Below, piece after piece: positions 10,401 to 19,170 of a DNA stretch of 64,000 nucleotides (its first letter is position 1; each line of letters opens with the position of its first letter). Made by a program: the position numbers and the translations under genes. The stretch covers positions 1,674,001 to 1,738,000 of the forward strand of contig NZ_JBBIXN010000001.1 of the NCBI RefSeq assembly GCF_037646455.1, written 5' to 3'. Source of the stretch: Draconibacterium mangrovi_A. Lineage in GTDB: Bacteria; Bacteroidota; Bacteroidia; Bacteroidales; Prolixibacteraceae. Under the pieces are notes generated by a model. That model did not search any database and was not told where the DNA came from. It saw only the letters and a program-made list of their open reading frames with translations.

Positions 10401-10702
10401 TGCTGGAGGAGAACCGGAGGGAGTTAATGAGCAAACAAATCAATGCTGAAACGCTGAAACGCCAGCATTTAATTACTACACGTTTGTTGGAAGCTGAAAA
10501 AGCCGAAATGGAACGCGAGTTCGATCAAAAGCGTGAATCGGAGAGTGCGGAAGACTTCTACAGTAACCCTGTTGAGTTTTTTGAGTATAAAGAGAAAGAA
10601 AACTATTCGATAGAGTATTTAAATAAAAATGCACACAAACTGAATAATTTCTACAATCTGAAGTACAAACAATATTTAAATAATATTCGAACCAAACAGT
10701 GA
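7415..10702 (+). CDS. DUF4175-family large membrane protein
   Basis: A 1095-residue protein typical of Bacteroidota DUF4175, function unknown. Two membrane helices lie near residues 24-50 and 56-80 and a third at about 153-173. A predicted extracytoplasmic beta-rich region (about 190-500) follows, then a very long charged coiled coil (about 505-720), and a Gln/Met-rich low-complexity part (about 900-1000) with LEKMIEQMKNGNNQGMSQQ. The shape suggests an envelope scaffold or tether (inference). It heads a co-directional run DUF4175 - ATP-binding - ybeY - mnmG - apt - uvrC - mnmA, and its stop overlaps the next gene. Confidence 0.8.
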   Translation: MTKNFDILVNKLNAFKLKYYSFHLLKGLVLTTVVLLLLFTAFSLIEYFVYFSSEVRKLAFFGFIIFSILLLIRFIGVPLLHLANILKPLSLRSSTQLIQNHFSGIQDKLLNIIELSEYKNSDVSNEIVLASIDQKIEELKVFDFNEAISYRTVRVISVYLLLSALITGGLFISNKHLFTDSTHRIIHYNQQFVKPAPFTFFLQNENLQAKKGDSYTIKATAEGEELPQIVYINIDGNNYLMKSSQPGTYTFEMASVINSVQFYFTDLKYKSDAYRLELLPKPGINSFKSEITPPVYTALKNQVFENLGDLQIPNGTKVKWTFSGIDVDSLYLILQDSVRLDAVNEDGIYTVEKTFYKSSEYSVYIQNKVTEPELTLSYFVEVIPDLYPEIEVLEVQDSTKITRFFFKGLIGDDYGFSSLKFHFNIANEDSAVSIPVVRSMNDQEFYYSFDFSDLPEPEGVISYYFSVSDNDVINHYKTTTSKSFTFQFPNKEELEAFDNEQFKNLENKLQQSRELAGEIQKDMKNLQLKNMDTNISDWEKSQMVNDIVQKQSQLEKMYDQIKQDNERLNNYMNSFDQQNQEMLEKQKQIEELLEEVFTDELKKLMEEFNKLAEEFDSKKLNELTKNMDLTFDDLQKQLDRNIEMLKKMKVEQKLQDVIDRVNEMALEEEKMAQEVSEEKNFEEAKEQVEQHEKELDDLQNKIEDALEMNKELEKPMNFDDFSEEFKDTDESIQKSKENLDKKNRKKSGSSMKETSEKMKNMAFAMQQMLDMNSSEQNMENIQNLRQILSNLIYISFTQEDILGNLSGVDSKDPMLVKLNQEQKRIVDQSQIVKDSLYALALRTPAISSTINNELVSMELNMDKAASQMEEALFPQARSSQQFVITSANNLALLLNEALENLEKQQANSQPGDQQCENPGGQGSSGMQDLKESSESLQKQLEKMIEQMKNGNNQGMSQQLGQSLMQHEMMQQMLRDMMNNGSVGSDARNALQQIDQMLEENRRELMSKQINAETLKRQHLITTRLLEAEKAEMEREFDQKRESESAEDFYSNPVEFFEYKEKENYSIEYLNKNAHKLNNFYNLKYKQYLNNIRTKQ

Positions 10703-11109
10703 AAGTAGCTCCGAATCATAAATTGATGATAAAATCAGAACTGAAGGAAATTAATAAAGTAGAGCAGTTTTTAAAAGAAATATTTGTCTATCATCAACTT
10801 CCTGACTCATGTTTCAACAAGGTATTTTTATGTGTATCAGAAGCGGTGAATAATTCCATTATACATGGCAATAAAAAGGTTGCACATAAACAAATAGAAG
10901 TTCATATCAATTGTCAGCAAAAAACGGTTGAAGTGATGGTGAGCGACGAAGGTAAAGGTTTTGACATCTCGAAAATTCCGGACCCAACGCAACGCGACAA
11001 CATTTTAAATGAATCGGGAAGGGGAATTCATATCATTAGATCCATTTCTGATGTGATAGAATTTAACGAGGAAACCAATAGTCTGCATTTTCAAATAAAC
11101 TGTTCATGA
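10699..11109 (+). CDS. GHKL ATP-binding protein, RsbW/anti-sigma kinase-like
   Basis: A small GHKL-fold ATPase of 136 residues from the GTG at 10699; an ATG at 10726 is an alternative start giving 127 residues. The N box (SEAVNNSIIHGNKK), G1 box (VSDEGKGFDISKIPDP) and G2 box (ESGRGIHIIRSISD) are visible. This is the architecture of RsbW/SpoIIAB-type serine kinases and anti-sigma factors. No partner anti-anti-sigma (STAS) protein or sigma factor is nearby, so its target is unknown. It overlaps both neighbours by 4 bases, indicating translational coupling with DUF4175 and ybeY. Confidence 0.82.
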   Translation: MKVAPNHKLMIKSELKEINKVEQFLKEIFVYHQLPDSCFNKVFLCVSEAVNNSIIHGNKKVAHKQIEVHINCQQKTVEVMVSDEGKGFDISKIPDPTQRDNILNESGRGIHIIRSISDVIEFNEETNSLHFQINCS

Positions 11110-11543
11110 ATTCCATCGAATTTTTCTTCGAAGACCTTCAAGCTGTTCAAATTCACGAAAAAATATTACTTTTGCATCTTAATTCATTGATTAAAAATGA
11201 GTTAAAACAAATTGGCGATTTGACGGTTATTTTTTGTTCCGATAAATATTTGCTCGAAATGAACAAAGAATACCTTGATCACGATTATTATACTGATATA
11301 ATAACCTTCGATTATGTTGAAGGAGAGGCGATTTCAGGCGATTTATTCATAAGTCTGGACCGTGTAAAAGAAAATGCCGATAAATTCGGTATTTCCACCT
11401 TAAAAGAGCTTTACAGAGTTGTTTTTCATGGTACTTTACACTTGGTTGGCTATAATGATAAAACGGATGAAGAACAAAAAGTGATGAGAGAGAAGGAAAA
11501 TTATTATTTAAGTGAAGTTGATTTTGGGGGATTGGAATCATGA
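11106..11543 (+). CDS. ybeY: Endoribonuclease YbeY
   Basis: A metal-dependent RNase for 16S rRNA 3'-end maturation and 70S quality control. It has 145 residues. The metal motif reads VFHGTLHLVGYNDKTDEE: the first two histidines of the canonical HGxLHLxGYDH are present, while the third ligand position is Asp, as I recall is common in Bacteroidota YbeY. It sits between the ATP-binding protein and mnmG and overlaps both by 4 bases. Confidence 0.93.
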   Translation: MNSIEFFFEDLQAVQIHEKILLLHLNSLIKNELKQIGDLTVIFCSDKYLLEMNKEYLDHDYYTDIITFDYVEGEAISGDLFISLDRVKENADKFGISTLKELYRVVFHGTLHLVGYNDKTDEEQKVMREKENYYLSEVDFGGLES

Positions 11544-13420
11544 TGCCATTTTATGATGTTATTGTAGTAGGAGGCGGACACGCAGGTTGCGAAGCAGCTG
11601 CCGCAGCGGCTAATTTAGGCTCAAAAACTTTGTTGATCACCATGGATATGACAAAGTACGGGCAGATGTCGTGTAACCCGGCCATGGGAGGAATTGCGAA
11701 AGGACAAATCGTTCGCGAAATTGATGCTTTAGGCGGATATTCCGGTATAATTGCAGATAAGACCACTATTCAGTTCAGGATGTTAAACCGGTCAAAGGGA
11801 CCGGCAATGTGGAGTCCGCGTTCACAGAACGATCGCTTTAGATTTACCGAGGAATGGCGGCATATTCTTGAAAAAACTGATAATCTGGATCTTTGGCAGG
11901 ACGCTGTTATCTCCTTAATTATAGAAGATAAAAAGGTTAAAGGTGTTCGTACCAAAATTGGTATTGAATTCGAATCGAATACTGTTATCCTTACAAATGG
12001 TACTTTTTTAAACGGCTTGATGCACATCGGTTCTGCCAAAATGAAAGGAGGACGAATTGGTGAGGCAGCCGCTTATAACATTACTGAACAACTTTTCGAT
12101 CATGGTTTTAAAACCGGCCGCCTTAAAACGGGTACTCCTGTAAGAATTGATGGCAGAACCATTGATTTCAGCAAGTTAACTGAACAGGAAGGCGATGGAG
12201 AATCTGCTATGTTTTCTTATTTACCCGGAACCGAATCACAATTAAAAAAACGTTCGTGCTGGATTACACATACGAGCAAAGACGTTCATTCCGAGCTTGA
12301 AAAAGGATTTGATGTTTCTCCGATGTTCGATGGAACCATCCAGGCTGCCGGACCAAGATATTGCCCGAGTATTGAATCAAAACTGGTGACATTTGCAGAG
12401 AAAGAGAAACACCAGCTGTTTCTTGAACCCGAAGGTGAAAATACCATTGAATTTTACCTCAACGGTTTCTCCTCTTCTTTGCCGTGGGATGTTCAACTAA
12501 AAGGTTTGCATAAGATATCAGGACTGGAAAACGCAAAAATTTTCAGACCCGGATATGCCATTGAATACGACTATTTTGAACCAACACAGTTGTACCATAC
12601 ACTGGAAACAAAGTTTATTAAAAACTTATTTTTTGCCGGTCAGATTAATGGAACAACTGGTTATGAAGAGGCTGGTGCACAGGGTATTATGGCCGGAATT
12701 AATGCGCACTTAAAGGCTTCAGAATCAGGTGAGAGCTTTATACTTCAACGCAATGAAGCTTACATTGGAGTTCTTATTGACGACCTCGTAACAAAGGGCG
12801 TGGATGAACCCTACCGGATGTTTACGAGCCGTGCTGAATTTAGAATTCTCTTACGCCAGGATAATGCGGATTTCAGACTAACTGAAAAATCTTTCAAGTT
12901 GGGATTGGCTTCTGAACAACGCATGAAACTGTTGACTGAAAAATATGAACTGATAAAAGAGATCATTTCCTACACTCGTGATTTCTCTGTAAAACCAAAA
13001 TTTGTCAATGAATTACTCGTTAGAAAGGGAACAACAGAACTCAAACAAGGCGTTAAGCTAATTGACATAATATTACGCCCACAAATTACTATTTTCGATT
13101 TAATAGATGTCATTACTCCTTTCAAAAATTTTCTAGATAAAGTGCCCGAAGAACGTAAAACAGAAATTATACAAGGAGCAGAAATTGCAATAAAATACGA
13201 AGGTTACATTAACCGGGAACAAAGTTTGGCAGAAAAGTTAGGCAAGTATGACGAGATCAAAATTGAAAATAAATTTAATTATGAACAGATTAAATCGATC
13301 TCGACAGAAGCTCGTCAAAAACTAACAAACATACAACCTAAAACCATTGGTCAGGCAAAACGCATTCCTGGAGTTTCGCCTTCTGATATAAATGTGCTTT
13401 TGGTGATGATGGGACGCTAA
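11540..13420 (+). CDS. mnmG: tRNA uridine-34 carboxymethylaminomethyl synthase subunit MnmG (GidA)
   Basis: The FAD-dependent enzyme which, with MnmE, modifies U34 of certain tRNAs (cmnm5U). It has 626 residues, the normal length. It shows the N-terminal dinucleotide-binding motif VVGGGHAGCEAAAAAANLG, the MSCNPAMGGIAKGQIVREIDALGG signature, RLKTGTPVRIDG and the second GidA signature GQINGTTGYEEAGAQGIMAG. The C-terminal helical domain includes IPGVSPSDINVLLV. It starts at ATG 11540, overlapping ybeY; a second ATG follows immediately. A parS sequence begins directly after the stop codon. Confidence 0.97.
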   Translation: MMPFYDVIVVGGGHAGCEAAAAAANLGSKTLLITMDMTKYGQMSCNPAMGGIAKGQIVREIDALGGYSGIIADKTTIQFRMLNRSKGPAMWSPRSQNDRFRFTEEWRHILEKTDNLDLWQDAVISLIIEDKKVKGVRTKIGIEFESNTVILTNGTFLNGLMHIGSAKMKGGRIGEAAAYNITEQLFDHGFKTGRLKTGTPVRIDGRTIDFSKLTEQEGDGESAMFSYLPGTESQLKKRSCWITHTSKDVHSELEKGFDVSPMFDGTIQAAGPRYCPSIESKLVTFAEKEKHQLFLEPEGENTIEFYLNGFSSSLPWDVQLKGLHKISGLENAKIFRPGYAIEYDYFEPTQLYHTLETKFIKNLFFAGQINGTTGYEEAGAQGIMAGINAHLKASESGESFILQRNEAYIGVLIDDLVTKGVDEPYRMFTSRAEFRILLRQDNADFRLTEKSFKLGLASEQRMKLLTEKYELIKEIISYTRDFSVKPKFVNELLVRKGTTELKQGVKLIDIILRPQITIFDLIDVITPFKNFLDKVPEERKTEIIQGAEIAIKYEGYINREQSLAEKLGKYDEIKIENKFNYEQIKSISTEARQKLTNIQPKTIGQAKRIPGVSPSDINVLLVMMGR

Positions 13421-13436
13421 TGTTTCACGTGGAACA
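13421..13436. promoter_or_regulatory. ParB-binding parS site (full consensus match)
   Basis: TGTTTCACGTGGAACA fits the near-universal chromosomal parS consensus TGTTNCACGTGNAACA at every fixed base. It lies in the 25-base gap between mnmG and apt. parS sites load ParB and SMC and cluster near the replication origin. Confidence 0.85.
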
Positions 13437-13445
13437 ATTAATAAA

Positions 13446-13967
13446 ATGGACTTAAAAAAAGAAATCAGAGAAATTCCCGACTACCCTAAAAAGGGAATCA
13501 GTTTCAAAGATATCACTACGCTTTTTCAGAATAAATATGCGGTGAAATTTGTAACGCAAACCATAGGTGAGGAATTCAAACAAAAAGGAATTACAAAAGT
13601 GATTGGGTTGGAAGCACGTGGTTTTGTCTTTGGTGGTGCAATTGCCAATTATCTCGAAGCCGGATTTGTTCCTGTACGAAAGCAGGGAAAATTGCCTTTT
13701 AATATTATCCGTGAAGAATATGAATTGGAGTATGGGAATGACGTGGTGGAAATGCACGCCGATGCTATTTCTGATAATGATGTGGTGTTAATTCATGATG
13801 ATTTACTGGCCACCGGTGGAACCGCTCTTGCTGCCTTAAAGCTGGCTCAAAAATGCGGTGCAAAAAAAGTGTTTTTTAGTTTTATTTGCGACCTCGAATT
13901 TATTGATACACCGAATAAGCAGCTTATAAAAACATACGATCCGCACGTTCTGGTGAAATACAATTAA
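13446..13967 (+). CDS. apt: Adenine phosphoribosyltransferase
   Basis: Salvages adenine with PRPP to AMP. It has 173 residues. Evidence includes the N-terminal IPDYPKKGISFKDITTL motif, LEARGFVFGGAIA, the flexible-loop segment with REEYELEYG, and the PRPP-binding motif VVLIHDDLLATGGTALAA at about 111-128. It lies 9 bases after the parS site and its TAA directly abuts the uvrC start, so it is part of the same operon. Confidence 0.97.
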   Translation: MDLKKEIREIPDYPKKGISFKDITTLFQNKYAVKFVTQTIGEEFKQKGITKVIGLEARGFVFGGAIANYLEAGFVPVRKQGKLPFNIIREEYELEYGNDVVEMHADAISDNDVVLIHDDLLATGGTALAALKLAQKCGAKKVFFSFICDLEFIDTPNKQLIKTYDPHVLVKYN

Positions 13968-15791
13968 TTGGTGAAGTATACGACCGTAAATAGCAAGCTC
14001 GATTATTTAAAATCATTGATAGCGGTGTTGCCTCACCAGCCCGGTATTTATCAGTTTTTCGACGATTCAAATACCATCATTTATATTGGTAAAGCCAAGA
14101 ATCTAAAAAAACGGGTTTCTTCTTATTTTTCAAAACAGCACGAACATCGAAAAACCGCCTTGTTGGTAAGGAATATTGCCGACATAAAACACATGGTTGT
14201 AACTAGTGAGCAGGATGCTTTGTTGTTGGAGAACAACCTCATAAAAAAATACCAGCCACGTTACAATATTCGGCTAAAAGATGATAAAAGCTATCCCTGG
14301 ATTTGTATAAAAAACGAAACATTCCCGCGTGTATTCAAAACACGAAATCTCATTAAGGATGGATCCAAATATTTTGGGCCTTATACCTCATTTTATACGG
14401 TTCAAACGCTTTTGGACATATTTAAAAAAGAATATAAACTCAGGAATTGTAACTACAAATTAACCGATGAAAATATAAACAAGGGGAGGTTTAAGGTGTG
14501 TTTGGAATATCATATTGGGAACTGCGAAGGGCCTTGTGAGGGGCTTATCTCCAAAGAAAAGTATGACCAGGGAATCTGCGATATTACCAATATTTTAAAA
14601 GGAAACGTGGCAGGTGTTATCAAGCATTTAGAGGATTTAATGGCGGAAAAATCTGCGAGTATGGAGTTTGAAGAGGCCAGTAAAATCAAAGAAAAATACG
14701 ATTCCTTAAAACGGTATCAGAGCCGGTCAACCGTTGTGTCGCCGGTGATTACAGATGTCGATGTGTATTCGTTTGATGAAAATGAAAAGTTTGCTTTTAT
14801 CAATTATCTGAAGATTATTAAAGGGGCGATAATTCAGACCTTCACTCTCGAGATCAAGAAAGGATTGGATGAAACCAAAGAAGAACTTTTGCTGGCCGGT
14901 ATCGTTGATATCAGGCAGAAGATTTTTAGTAATGCTAAAGAAATTCTGGTGTCGTTCAGAATTAAAAATGTGATTGAAGACGTAACTTTCAAAGTCCCAC
15001 AGCGGGGTGAAAAGAAGCAATTACTGGATCTTTCGCAACGAAATGCCAAGTATTTCAAATTGGAAAAAGAGAAGCAAAACGCTATTAAAAATCCTCAAGA
15101 AAGAACTGAACGCATTCTAAGTACCATAAAAAAGGATCTCCAGTTAAAAGAATTACCTGTCAGGATTGAATGTTTCGATAATAGTAACCTGCTAGGATCA
15201 AATCCGGTAGCAGCCTGTGTGGTATTTAAAAATGCAAAACCGCTAAAACGCGAGTATCGGCATTTTAATATCAAAACCGTTGAAGGCCCAAACGATTTTG
15301 CATCAATGGAAGAAGTGGTTTATCGGCGCTATAAACGGTTAAAGGACGAAGAAAAACCGCTTCCTCAGTTGATTGTTATCGATGGCGGAAAAGGACAACT
15401 GAGCGCAGCCGTAAAGGCTTTGCAAAAGTTAAATTTGAGGGGAACAATTACAATTATTGGTATTGCAAAAAGGCTCGAAGAGATTTATTTTCCCGGTGAT
15501 TCTGTCCCTATTTATATCAATAAAAACTCGGAATCGCTAAAAGTTATTCAGCAACTGAGGGACGAAGCGCATCGTTTTGGAATTACTTTTCATCGGAATA
15601 AACGATCCGGCGATTTTATAAGATCTGAATTGACATCGATTGAAGGAGTAGGAGAAAAAACCCTGGAAAAGTTGTTGCGCGAATTTAAATCGGTGAAAAA
15701 TATTAAAGGGCAACAGGAAGATAAACTTGCTGAAGTAATCGGAAAGGCAAAGGCCAAAACGGTGTTCAATCATTTTAATAAGGATGAGTAA
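13968..15791 (+). CDS. uvrC: Excinuclease ABC subunit C (UvrC)
   Basis: The dual-incision nuclease of nucleotide excision repair. It has 607 residues: an N-terminal GIY-YIG nuclease (PGIYQFF...IIYIGKAKNLKKRVSSYF), a UVR domain for UvrB contact (SMEFEEASKIKEKYDSLKRYQ), the RNase H-like C-terminal nuclease (IECFDNSNLLGSNPVAACVVF; IVIDGGKGQLSAA) and the terminal helix-hairpin-helix (TSIEGVGEKTLEKLLREF). The start is unusual: the reading frame opens with TTG (13968) followed by GTG (13971) directly after the apt stop, with no ATG near, so translation is probably coupled to apt. Confidence 0.96.
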   Translation: MVKYTTVNSKLDYLKSLIAVLPHQPGIYQFFDDSNTIIYIGKAKNLKKRVSSYFSKQHEHRKTALLVRNIADIKHMVVTSEQDALLLENNLIKKYQPRYNIRLKDDKSYPWICIKNETFPRVFKTRNLIKDGSKYFGPYTSFYTVQTLLDIFKKEYKLRNCNYKLTDENINKGRFKVCLEYHIGNCEGPCEGLISKEKYDQGICDITNILKGNVAGVIKHLEDLMAEKSASMEFEEASKIKEKYDSLKRYQSRSTVVSPVITDVDVYSFDENEKFAFINYLKIIKGAIIQTFTLEIKKGLDETKEELLLAGIVDIRQKIFSNAKEILVSFRIKNVIEDVTFKVPQRGEKKQLLDLSQRNAKYFKLEKEKQNAIKNPQERTERILSTIKKDLQLKELPVRIECFDNSNLLGSNPVAACVVFKNAKPLKREYRHFNIKTVEGPNDFASMEEVVYRRYKRLKDEEKPLPQLIVIDGGKGQLSAAVKALQKLNLRGTITIIGIAKRLEEIYFPGDSVPIYINKNSESLKVIQQLRDEAHRFGITFHRNKRSGDFIRSELTSIEGVGEKTLEKLLREFKSVKNIKGQQEDKLAEVIGKAKAKTVFNHFNKDE

Positions 15792-16839
15792 AAAACAAAG
15801 GGTTTTGCTCGGAATGAGTGGAGGAGTTGACAGTTCGATGGCAGCTTTACTTCTCCAGAAGCAAGGCTATGAAGTGCTTGGAGTCACCTTTCTTTTTAGT
15901 GAGGCAGACGATCATAATCACCATTTTATTGATGATGCCGAACAACTCGCAAATAAACTACAGATTAAACACATTGTTGCAGATTTAAGAGAAGAATTTG
16001 AGGAGAAAGTCGTACGGTATTTTATCGATGAATACCTGAAGGGCAGGACTCCTTTTCCCTGCGCTTATTGTAATCCGGAGATGAAGTTTAAGTACCTGAT
16101 GGAGTTGGCAGATAAGGAAAATTGCGAATACATTGCCACAGGTCATTATGTAAAAACCGGAATGTATAAAGGCAAAAAATACCTTTTTCAAGGTGATGAT
16201 GAGGATAAAGATCAGACCTTTTTCTTGTGGGGATTAAAAAGAAATATAGTTGATCGTCTATTATTCCCACTTGGAGAATTCAAAAAAAATGAAATTCGAA
16301 GCCTCGCCAAAGAAAATGGATTTGAACAGTTATCGGAAAAAAAAGATAGCCTTGGTGTATGTTTTATTGAAGGAAATAACTACCGAAATTTTCTCGAAAA
16401 AAAAGGAATTAAATCTGAGCCCGGTAATTATATTTATCATAATGGTGAGATTTTAGGACGCCATAAGGGAATTACAAATTATACCATCGGTCAACGTCGT
16501 GGATTAGGCTTAAACCTCAATTTTCCTGTTTTTGTGTCCGAAATTCGTCTAGATGACAATGAAATCGTGTTGTCGAAATACGAGGATTTGTACCGAAATA
16601 AGATCAGTATTATAAACTACTATTTTATTGATAAAGAAGTATTTACCGTTAATAAAACATGGATTGTAAAAGTGCGATACCGGCTTCAGGAAACCCCCTG
16701 TAAATTGCATATTTTAAATGAGACAAGGGCTGAGGTCGAATTACTAGAATCTGAGGCCATGATTTCGCCGGGACAAACTGCCGTTTTTTATGATGGCGAC
16801 AGATTGGTGGGGGGAGGATTTATAGAATCGTCGGAATAG
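15784..16839 (+). CDS. mnmA: tRNA-specific 2-thiouridylase MnmA
   Basis: Thiolates C2 of U34 in tRNA Lys/Glu/Gln, complementing MnmG chemistry at the same base. It has 351 residues. It shows the N-type ATP pyrophosphatase loop GMSGGVDSSMAALLL, the first catalytic cysteine within PFPCAYCNPEMKF, the ATGHYV motif and the second cysteine in KDSLGVCFIEG. It overlaps the 3' end of uvrC by 8 bases and is the last gene of the operon, converging on rsgA. Confidence 0.96.
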   Translation: MSKKQRVLLGMSGGVDSSMAALLLQKQGYEVLGVTFLFSEADDHNHHFIDDAEQLANKLQIKHIVADLREEFEEKVVRYFIDEYLKGRTPFPCAYCNPEMKFKYLMELADKENCEYIATGHYVKTGMYKGKKYLFQGDDEDKDQTFFLWGLKRNIVDRLLFPLGEFKKNEIRSLAKENGFEQLSEKKDSLGVCFIEGNNYRNFLEKKGIKSEPGNYIYHNGEILGRHKGITNYTIGQRRGLGLNLNFPVFVSEIRLDDNEIVLSKYEDLYRNKISIINYYFIDKEVFTVNKTWIVKVRYRLQETPCKLHILNETRAEVELLESEAMISPGQTAVFYDGDRLVGGGFIESSE

Positions 16840-16855
16840 ATTTTATCGATCGAAT

Positions 16856-17806
16856 TTAAAAAGCCGGTCGATATTTGTCATCACTTTCCAGTAAGCCCAA
16901 ATAACTGATAAAACGCGAAGCTGCAATTTCACCATTTTCGACAGCAACTTTTACAGCACAACCCGGTTCGTGAGTGTGCGAACAATTGTTGTACTGGCAT
17001 TTTCCCGAGATCTTAAAAATTTCGACAAAATAGTGAGAAATCTCCCAGGGCTCCATTTCCAGAACACCAAATGCTTTTATCCCCGGAGTGTCGATAATGT
17101 AACCGCCAAAATCGAGTTTAAAAAGTTGCGAATAGGTAGTTGTGTGTTTTCCTGTTTTATGTGAATCTGAAATTTCCATCGTTTTCAGATTTAATCCCGG
17201 TTGAAGAATATTGATGAGCGTTGACTTTCCAACTCCGCTGTGCCCGTTTACAACATTTGTTTTATGAGTTAGAGCAATTTTCAACTCGTCCATTCCAATT
17301 CCCTTTTTGGCGGAAGTAAGCAAACACTTGTAACCAATATTTTCGTACAACTCTTTTATTTCGGTCAATTGTGCCATTTGTCCTTTGTCGTAACGATCGA
17401 CTTTGTTAAAAACAATCAGCACCGGAATGCGGTAAGCCTCGGCAGAAGCCAGGAAACGGTCGATAAAAGTGGTTGTGGTAACCGGGTAATTCAAGGTAGC
17501 AACCAGCACTGCCTGATCGATGTTAGCTGCAATAATATGGGCTTGTTTCGACAGGTTTATGGAACGCCGGATGATGTAGTTTTTTCGTTCTGAAATGGTA
17601 GTAATCAGGCCAACCTGCGCCTCTTTTTCGTCGGCAGATACGTTTTGTAATGTAAAACCTACACGATCGCCAACCGCAACAGGATTTGTATTCTTAATAC
17701 CCTTTATGCGGAATTTACCTTTGATCTTACATTCAAAAGTATCGCCGTTTTCGTCTTCCACGGTGTACCAGCTTCCGGTGGATTTTATGACCAGGCCTTC
17801 TTTCAA
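16856..17806 (-). CDS. rsgA: Ribosome small subunit maturation GTPase RsgA
   Basis: A circularly permuted GTPase that checks late 30S assembly. It has 316 residues. An N-terminal OB fold is followed by GTPase motifs in permuted order: G4 (FNKVDRY), G1 (GHSGVGKSTLIN), switch region GKHTTTYS and G3 (IDTPGIKAFG). The C-terminal zinc site is CQYNNCSHTHEPGC. It is transcribed toward mnmA, with 16 bases between the stops. Confidence 0.96.
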   Translation of the reverse strand: MKEGLVIKSTGSWYTVEDENGDTFECKIKGKFRIKGIKNTNPVAVGDRVGFTLQNVSADEKEAQVGLITTISERKNYIIRRSINLSKQAHIIAANIDQAVLVATLNYPVTTTTFIDRFLASAEAYRIPVLIVFNKVDRYDKGQMAQLTEIKELYENIGYKCLLTSAKKGIGMDELKIALTHKTNVVNGHSGVGKSTLINILQPGLNLKTMEISDSHKTGKHTTTYSQLFKLDFGGYIIDTPGIKAFGVLEMEPWEISHYFVEIFKISGKCQYNNCSHTHEPGCAVKVAVENGEIAASRFISYLGLLESDDKYRPAF

Positions 17807-17864
17807 TAGCTACATATTTAAATTACCTGTTGCAATATACGTAATCGAATTAAAATAACTGAAA

Positions 17865-17891
17865 AAGGGTTTCACTCTGCATGAAACCCTT
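17865..17891 (-). terminator. Intrinsic terminator downstream of tdh
   Basis: A perfect 10-bp inverted repeat, AAGGGTTTCA and TGAAACCCTT, with a 7-base loop. On the minus strand the stem is followed by a T-rich run, fitting termination of tdh transcription. Confidence 0.75.
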
Positions 17892-17916
17892 CGATCGAAT
17901 TAACAATCAATTTTTA

Positions 17917-17932
17917 TTTTTCACGTGGAACA
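17917..17932. promoter_or_regulatory. Near-consensus parS site
   Basis: TTTTTCACGTGGAACA differs from the consensus TGTTNCACGTGNAACA only at position 2. It is intergenic, between the tdh stop and the tdh terminator, 4.5 kb from the perfect site. Confidence 0.6.
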
Positions 17933-17936
17933 AATC

Positions 17937-18965
17937 TTAATCCCACTCTAAAATGATCTTACCACTTTCGCCGGTTTCCATAATATCAAAGGCTTTCTGA
18001 AAATTTTCAGCCTTAAAGCGATGCGTGATAATTGGCGTAATATCAAGCCCCGATGTCAACATCATTTCCATGTGGTACCAGGTTTCGTACATCTCACGGC
18101 CATAAATTCCTTTAAGCGTCAGCCCTTTAAATATCAGTTTACTCCAGTTGATTTGTGTTTTATCAGGCAGCAAACCAAGCAGGCTGATCTTTCCGCCGTT
18201 GTACATATGATTTACCATGTCGTTAAAGGCCACTGGCGATCCCGAGCATTCCAAACCGATATCGAAACCACTGATCATGTGATGCACTTTCATGGCTTCA
18301 TCAATGCTTTCTTTGGTTGGATCGATTACGCGCGTAGCCCCCATTTTTCGGGCCATATCGCGACGGTATTTGCTCAAATCGGTACCAATGATATTTCGTG
18401 CACCTGCAAATTTACAAATGGCTGCAGCCATAGCACCAATCGGGCCACCAATACCTGTAATCAAAACGTCTTCGCCTAAAAGCGGGAAAGATAAAGCAGT
18501 ATGAGCAGCATTACCCAGCGGATCCATAATGGCCATCATTTCGTCCGAAATACGCTCATCTACATGCAACACGTTTTTCGCCGGAACAGAGATGTATTCA
18601 GCAAATCCTCCATCGCGTTGAACCCCAATTCCAATGGTATTGTCGCAAATGTGTTGTCGTCCACGCCTGCAGTTTCTGCAAAAACCACACGAAATATGAC
18701 CTTCAACGGTTACGCGTTCACCCACTTTTACGCGTTCAACTTCAGAGCCTACTTCCACAACATATCCCATGTATTCGTGCCCGATAGTTACCGGTGTTTT
18801 TATGGTTTTTTGCGCCCATTCATCCCATTTATAAATGTGAAGATCAGTTCCGCAAACGGCCGCCTTTTTAACCTGAAGGAGAATATCATTGGGGCCCGGT
18901 TTTGGAACAGGAATATCTTCCATCCATAGTCCTCTCTCCGGTTTACTTTTTACGATTGCTTTCAT
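17937..18965 (-). CDS. tdh: L-threonine 3-dehydrogenase
   Basis: A zinc- and NAD-dependent medium-chain dehydrogenase that oxidises threonine to 2-amino-3-ketobutyrate. It has 342 residues, the same as E. coli Tdh. It shows the catalytic zinc motif AVCGTDLHIYKWDEW, GHEYMGYVVEVG, the structural zinc cysteines in CGFCRNCRRGRQHIC and the nucleotide-binding segment ITGIGGPIGAMAAA. The Tdh-specific DLHIY...W and NAAHTALSFPLLGEDVLI parts favour this over a general alcohol dehydrogenase. The partner Kbl is not adjacent, and the gene appears monocistronic, ended by the hairpin at 17865-17891. Confidence 0.92.
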   Translation of the reverse strand: MKAIVKSKPERGLWMEDIPVPKPGPNDILLQVKKAAVCGTDLHIYKWDEWAQKTIKTPVTIGHEYMGYVVEVGSEVERVKVGERVTVEGHISCGFCRNCRRGRQHICDNTIGIGVQRDGGFAEYISVPAKNVLHVDERISDEMMAIMDPLGNAAHTALSFPLLGEDVLITGIGGPIGAMAAAICKFAGARNIIGTDLSKYRRDMARKMGATRVIDPTKESIDEAMKVHHMISGFDIGLECSGSPVAFNDMVNHMYNGGKISLLGLLPDKTQINWSKLIFKGLTLKGIYGREMYETWYHMEMMLTSGLDITPIITHRFKAENFQKAFDIMETGESGKIILEWD

Positions 18966-19170
18966 CTGTTCAATTTTCTTGTTATGTTCATCCGTCTACT
19001 GATGAAATTACATTCACGAATCCACATAAATTTTAATCGTTCTAATGTGGCTAATTGGAACGATAAAAATTCATGTTCGTTTCATTTTCCAAAGAAGATT
19101 TTAAAATAACACATGATTCTTCGGTGCTAATATAAGATAAAACTGTCCGTGAAAATCTAAGGAAAATCAG